Source of the DNA: a virus
Length of the DNA: 24,421 nt
IMG/VR virus record: IMGVR_UViG_3300031631_000546
Span: 1 to 24,421 of that record
Reading direction: 5' to 3' (one strand)
Part shown: positions 22,774-24,421 of the stretch, piece after piece
Layout: every line of letters begins with the position of its first letter
How positions within the stretch are numbered: the first letter of the stretch is position 1
The notes under the pieces: generated by a model
What the model was told of the DNA's origin: nothing
The model's input: the letters and a program-made list of their open reading frames with translations, nothing else
Databases searched by the model: none
Translations under genes and position numbers: made by a program

Positions 22774-22879
22774 GGGGAGTAATTGTCCCCTCAGTGTTGG
22801 GAGTGGGGAGTATTTGTCCCCTCAGTGAGATGACAGGGGAGGAATCCTCCCTAGTGGGGGAGAGATCCTCCCCTTAGTG
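22774..22879. repeat. Four palindromic GGGGAG...CTCCCC iterons
   Basis: Units start at 22774, 22805, 22836 and 22857. Each opens with GGGGAG, has a short centre (TAATTGT, TATTTGT, GAATC, AGATC), closes with C-rich arms (TCCCCTC or CTCCC) and ends with AGTG. The first three are spaced exactly 31 bases apart, about three helical turns, and the last is 21 bases on, about two turns. The third contains the AGGAATCCT core. They fit cooperative operators or origin iterons. Confidence 0.75.
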
Positions 22880-22933
22880 GTCGGCGTAGGGGGAGGGCTG
22901 TTAGAGAAGTGGCCTCAGGAATATGGAGTCACC

Positions 22934-23341
22934 ATGGTTCAATTGTCCGTGCTCGACATCATTCTCGCTATTATGACGATGGTGTCCTTCTTCATCAATA
23001 TCTATCAGTTCAACTCACGGCTCCAACTGCGTAGCCAAGGTGTCGGCATCTACAGCCAGTTATGGGATATTGTCCATGAGATAGAAAGCGGAGACCTGAA
23101 GAGCCCCGATGAGATGAAGAGGCTCGTAAACCAAGTCAGGCTTGCAACAATACCTCTGAACATGAACCTTGGAGGGAAGGGAGAGGTTTACCGACCATGG
23201 GATTGGGGCATCGAAGCAAGAAGACATCGGCATCGCCGTGATATCGACTGGAAGAAGGAAATCACGGCTCTTGAAAAGGAACTTGCGAATGCAAGACAGC
23301 TGGCTACAGCCGCCGTAGGTGAAACCAGCGAAGACAAGTAG
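22934..23341 (+). CDS. Small membrane-anchored protein (135 residues)
   Basis: I chose the ATG at 22934, after GGAGTCACC; an earlier GTG at 22877 lies inside the iterons. Residues about 4-24 (LSVLDIILAIMTMVSFFINIY) form one membrane span. A cytoplasmic part follows with a helix (GIYSQLWDIVHEIESGDLKS), a basic patch (EARRHRHRRDIDWKKE) and a C-terminal coiled coil (ALEKELANARQLATAA). Its base composition is lower in GC than the virion genes. I recognise no family. A membrane effector or holin-like role cannot be told apart. Confidence 0.6.
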   Translation: MVQLSVLDIILAIMTMVSFFINIYQFNSRLQLRSQGVGIYSQLWDIVHEIESGDLKSPDEMKRLVNQVRLATIPLNMNLGGKGEVYRPWDWGIEARRHRHRRDIDWKKEITALEKELANARQLATAAVGETSEDK

Positions 23342-23351
23342 GTCTTCCACT

Positions 23352-23489
23352 TTGGCGTCCAGGACTACCGCCGCATCCACCTGGAAGCTGAAGGAGCCAT
23401 TCCTCGTCCTCTTGGACGAGGGCAAGGTGGACAGGCTGGCCACCCGCAGGGCCATGCCCGACGATGGGCTCGTGGAGCACCTGAGCTGA
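23352..23489 (+). CDS. Possible small gene (45 residues)
   Basis: A frame starting at TTG 23352 (AGTAGG about 9 bases upstream) encodes WKLKEPFLVLLDEGKVDRLA and RRAMPDDGLVEHLS, whose composition looks more coding than a shadow. It ends in TGA at 23487-23489, the last base being the first base of palindrome copy 5. It converges on the minus-strand HEPN-like gene. The unusual start keeps confidence low. Confidence 0.4.
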   Translation: MASRTTAASTWKLKEPFLVLLDEGKVDRLATRRAMPDDGLVEHLS

Positions 23490-23513
23490 TCCACTCAGGA
23501 ATCCTGAGTGGAT
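23489..23513. repeat. AGGAWTCCT palindrome, copy 5 (25 bases)
   Basis: Arms ATCCACTCAGGA and TCCTGAGTGGAT around a central A, the same as copy 1 but for the centre. It spans both converging stop codons: the plus-strand TGA ends at its first base and the minus-strand TGA is 23495-23497. The minus gene ends ...STQDS inside it. Confidence 0.9.
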
Positions 23514-24076
23514 TGCAGATCCTCCAGGTCAATGTGGCGGTGTCCCCTGTAGTCGCTGGCGGCCAACACAGCAGTGTTCCAGAGGCGATCCCGGTAGCGA
23601 GATCGGGACTCACCCTCTCGCCTCTTCCATGCCCCAGCGAGGAGCTTGTCCATGCCGCCATCATCGGCGGGGAGGGGGAGGACGTTCAGAGCCCAGCCCT
23701 GGAAGACCCAGAATTCGGCTGGCCATGACCCGACGATGCGGCGGTAGGCAAGGATAGCGTCGAAGAGCAGCAACTCAAGCTTGCCTTCCTCGGGGATGCG
23801 AAGAACCTCAGCGTGATCACGGTCGGCGTGCTTGAAGTAGTTCTGAGGTCTCTGGATGTTCTTCCAGAGCCTGCTGCGAAGGGGCTGGTCAACCTGATCA
23901 ACAAGCTGCTCCTTCACCATCATGGACTCTCCACCCAGACGCCTGTTGATCACCTGCACGATCTCGTAGCCTGCTGCGGTCAACGTCCACGTGGGGATGG
24001 GGTGCGCGTCTGCCATGTAGAGCCGCACTGCGGTCACCAGCTGCTCGTAGGCAACATCAAGCTTGTTCACCTTCAC
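23495..24076 (-). CDS. Helical protein with HEPN-like motif
   Basis: I chose GTG 24076 (GGAGGTCTCC upstream), giving 193 residues; a longer frame from GTG 24382 has no such site. The sequence VKVNKLDVAYEQLVTAVRLY, then AAGYEIVQVINRRLG and KNIQRPQNYFKHADRDHAE resembles a widespread uncharacterised family of helical proteins. RPQNYFKH (residues 76-83) fits the R-x6-H form of the HEPN RNase motif. LELLLFDAILAYRRIVG follows. It may be an RNase-type toxin or defence protein, or a structural relative without activity. The last residues come from palindrome copy 5. Confidence 0.5.
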   Translation of the reverse strand: MKVNKLDVAYEQLVTAVRLYMADAHPIPTWTLTAAGYEIVQVINRRLGGESMMVKEQLVDQVDQPLRSRLWKNIQRPQNYFKHADRDHAEVLRIPEEGKLELLLFDAILAYRRIVGSWPAEFWVFQGWALNVLPLPADDGGMDKLLAGAWKRREGESRSRYRDRLWNTAVLAASDYRGHRHIDLEDLQSTQDS

Positions 24077-24421
24077 GGAGACCTCCACTTTCCTGGACGG
24101 GGAGCATGGTCTGTAACGAGGTTCAACCTGCGCAGGAATCCTGCGCAGATCAGATCCATCAGCGAGGTCAAATCTCGCGTTCAGTACCCGTGCCGCCCAT
24201 ACAGACCATGCTAGGAACCCGTCTACTTCGGGCTCATTGACAATTTTCGCATCAGGGGGGCTACGAAAATCCTGAAGGGGGTAATGCGGAGAGGTACCTG
24301 CGCTTGTCAACCACCTACCGTCAAAGAACTCCGGACACCCTCCAGTGGAGGGCTGTGCCCCGGCTCCATGGTGGTGATGCACTGGTAGGTGGGGGGCCAG
24401 CTCTGGTGGCCTCTCACCTAC
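24077..24421. promoter_or_regulatory. Upstream region of the HEPN-like gene with nested inverted repeats
   Basis: No gene is supported here. GCATGGTCTGTA (24104-24115) and TACAGACCATGC (24200-24211) are perfect 12-base inverted repeats. Between them lies palindrome copy 6. Further up, ATTTTCG (24243-24249) and CGAAAAT (24264-24270) form another inverted repeat next to a plus-strand TTGACA (24237-24242). The layout suggests operators, but no -10 box is clear. An open frame on the minus strand crosses the region and could extend the gene. Confidence 0.5.
24128..24148. repeat. AGGAWTCCT palindrome, copy 6 (21 bases)
   Basis: CTGCGCAGGA and TCCTGCGCAG around a central A, 52 bases upstream of the GTG of the HEPN-like gene. 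It is the longest of the GCGC-armed copies. Confidence 0.9.

Noticed and set aside
22774-22879. CRISPR array
   Set aside because: The four repeats are 21-23 bases, palindromic, spaced by only 0-10 bases and of uneven period; no Cas genes are present.
24074-24382. Longer N-terminus of the HEPN-like protein beginning with four His
   Set aside because: No ribosome site at 24382, and the stretch contains palindrome copy 6 and inverted repeats; GTG 24076 has GGAGG. Not fully excluded.

Overview
The window looks like part of the genome of a GC-rich, double-stranded DNA tailed bacteriophage or prophage, most likely a siphovirus with a long non-contractile tail. Running leftward from about 17.1 kb to the left end on the minus strand is an almost complete virion module: small and large terminase, portal, scaffold, major capsid protein, head-tail connector and neck proteins, tail tube, a pair of tail-assembly chaperones joined by a probable -1 frameshift, tape measure, a very large tail protein with a sialidase-like propeller, and a distal tail protein. 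I see no integrase, lysis enzyme, tRNA or prohead protease, and nothing that names the host. Four -10 boxes (TATAAT or TATAGT after a G run) lie in the gaps of this module, and several genes use an all-G Shine-Dalgarno sequence.

From 17.1 to 18.3 kb the same strand carries small regulatory or membrane genes: a winged-helix protein, a ribbon-helix-helix-like protein, a 39-residue membrane peptide and an ORF interrupted by a stop codon. Below them a promoter-like site leads into a 125-base leader with two adjacent hairpins. After that come a 67-residue protein, an orphan piece of a DNA methyltransferase, and the terminase genes.

From 18.4 to 21.3 kb the strand switches to plus for a tight four-gene cassette: a GIY-YIG nuclease-fold protein, an AbiJ-like protein with a HEPN RNase motif, a proteasome/HslV-like Ntn-hydrolase, and an 84-residue protein. 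It ends in strong hairpins. This is the best candidate for an undescribed defence or superinfection-exclusion system.

From 21.4 to 22.9 kb there is a minus-strand winged-helix gene (candidate replication initiator). Beside it is a dense non-coding block with seven GTCTG repeats, an AT-rich stretch with direct repeats and four GGGGAG/CTCCCC iterons, so it is a candidate replication origin or control region. From 22.9 kb to the right end are a small membrane protein gene, a tiny plus-strand ORF and a convergent gene for a helical protein with a second HEPN-like motif.

A family of seven odd-length palindromes with core AGG-A-A/T-TCCT is scattered through the window. Some copies lie between genes or at stop codons. 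Four of them end or interrupt reading frames, always in the frame that reads Gln-Asp-Ser. All functional calls come from reading the sequence; none was tested by a database search.
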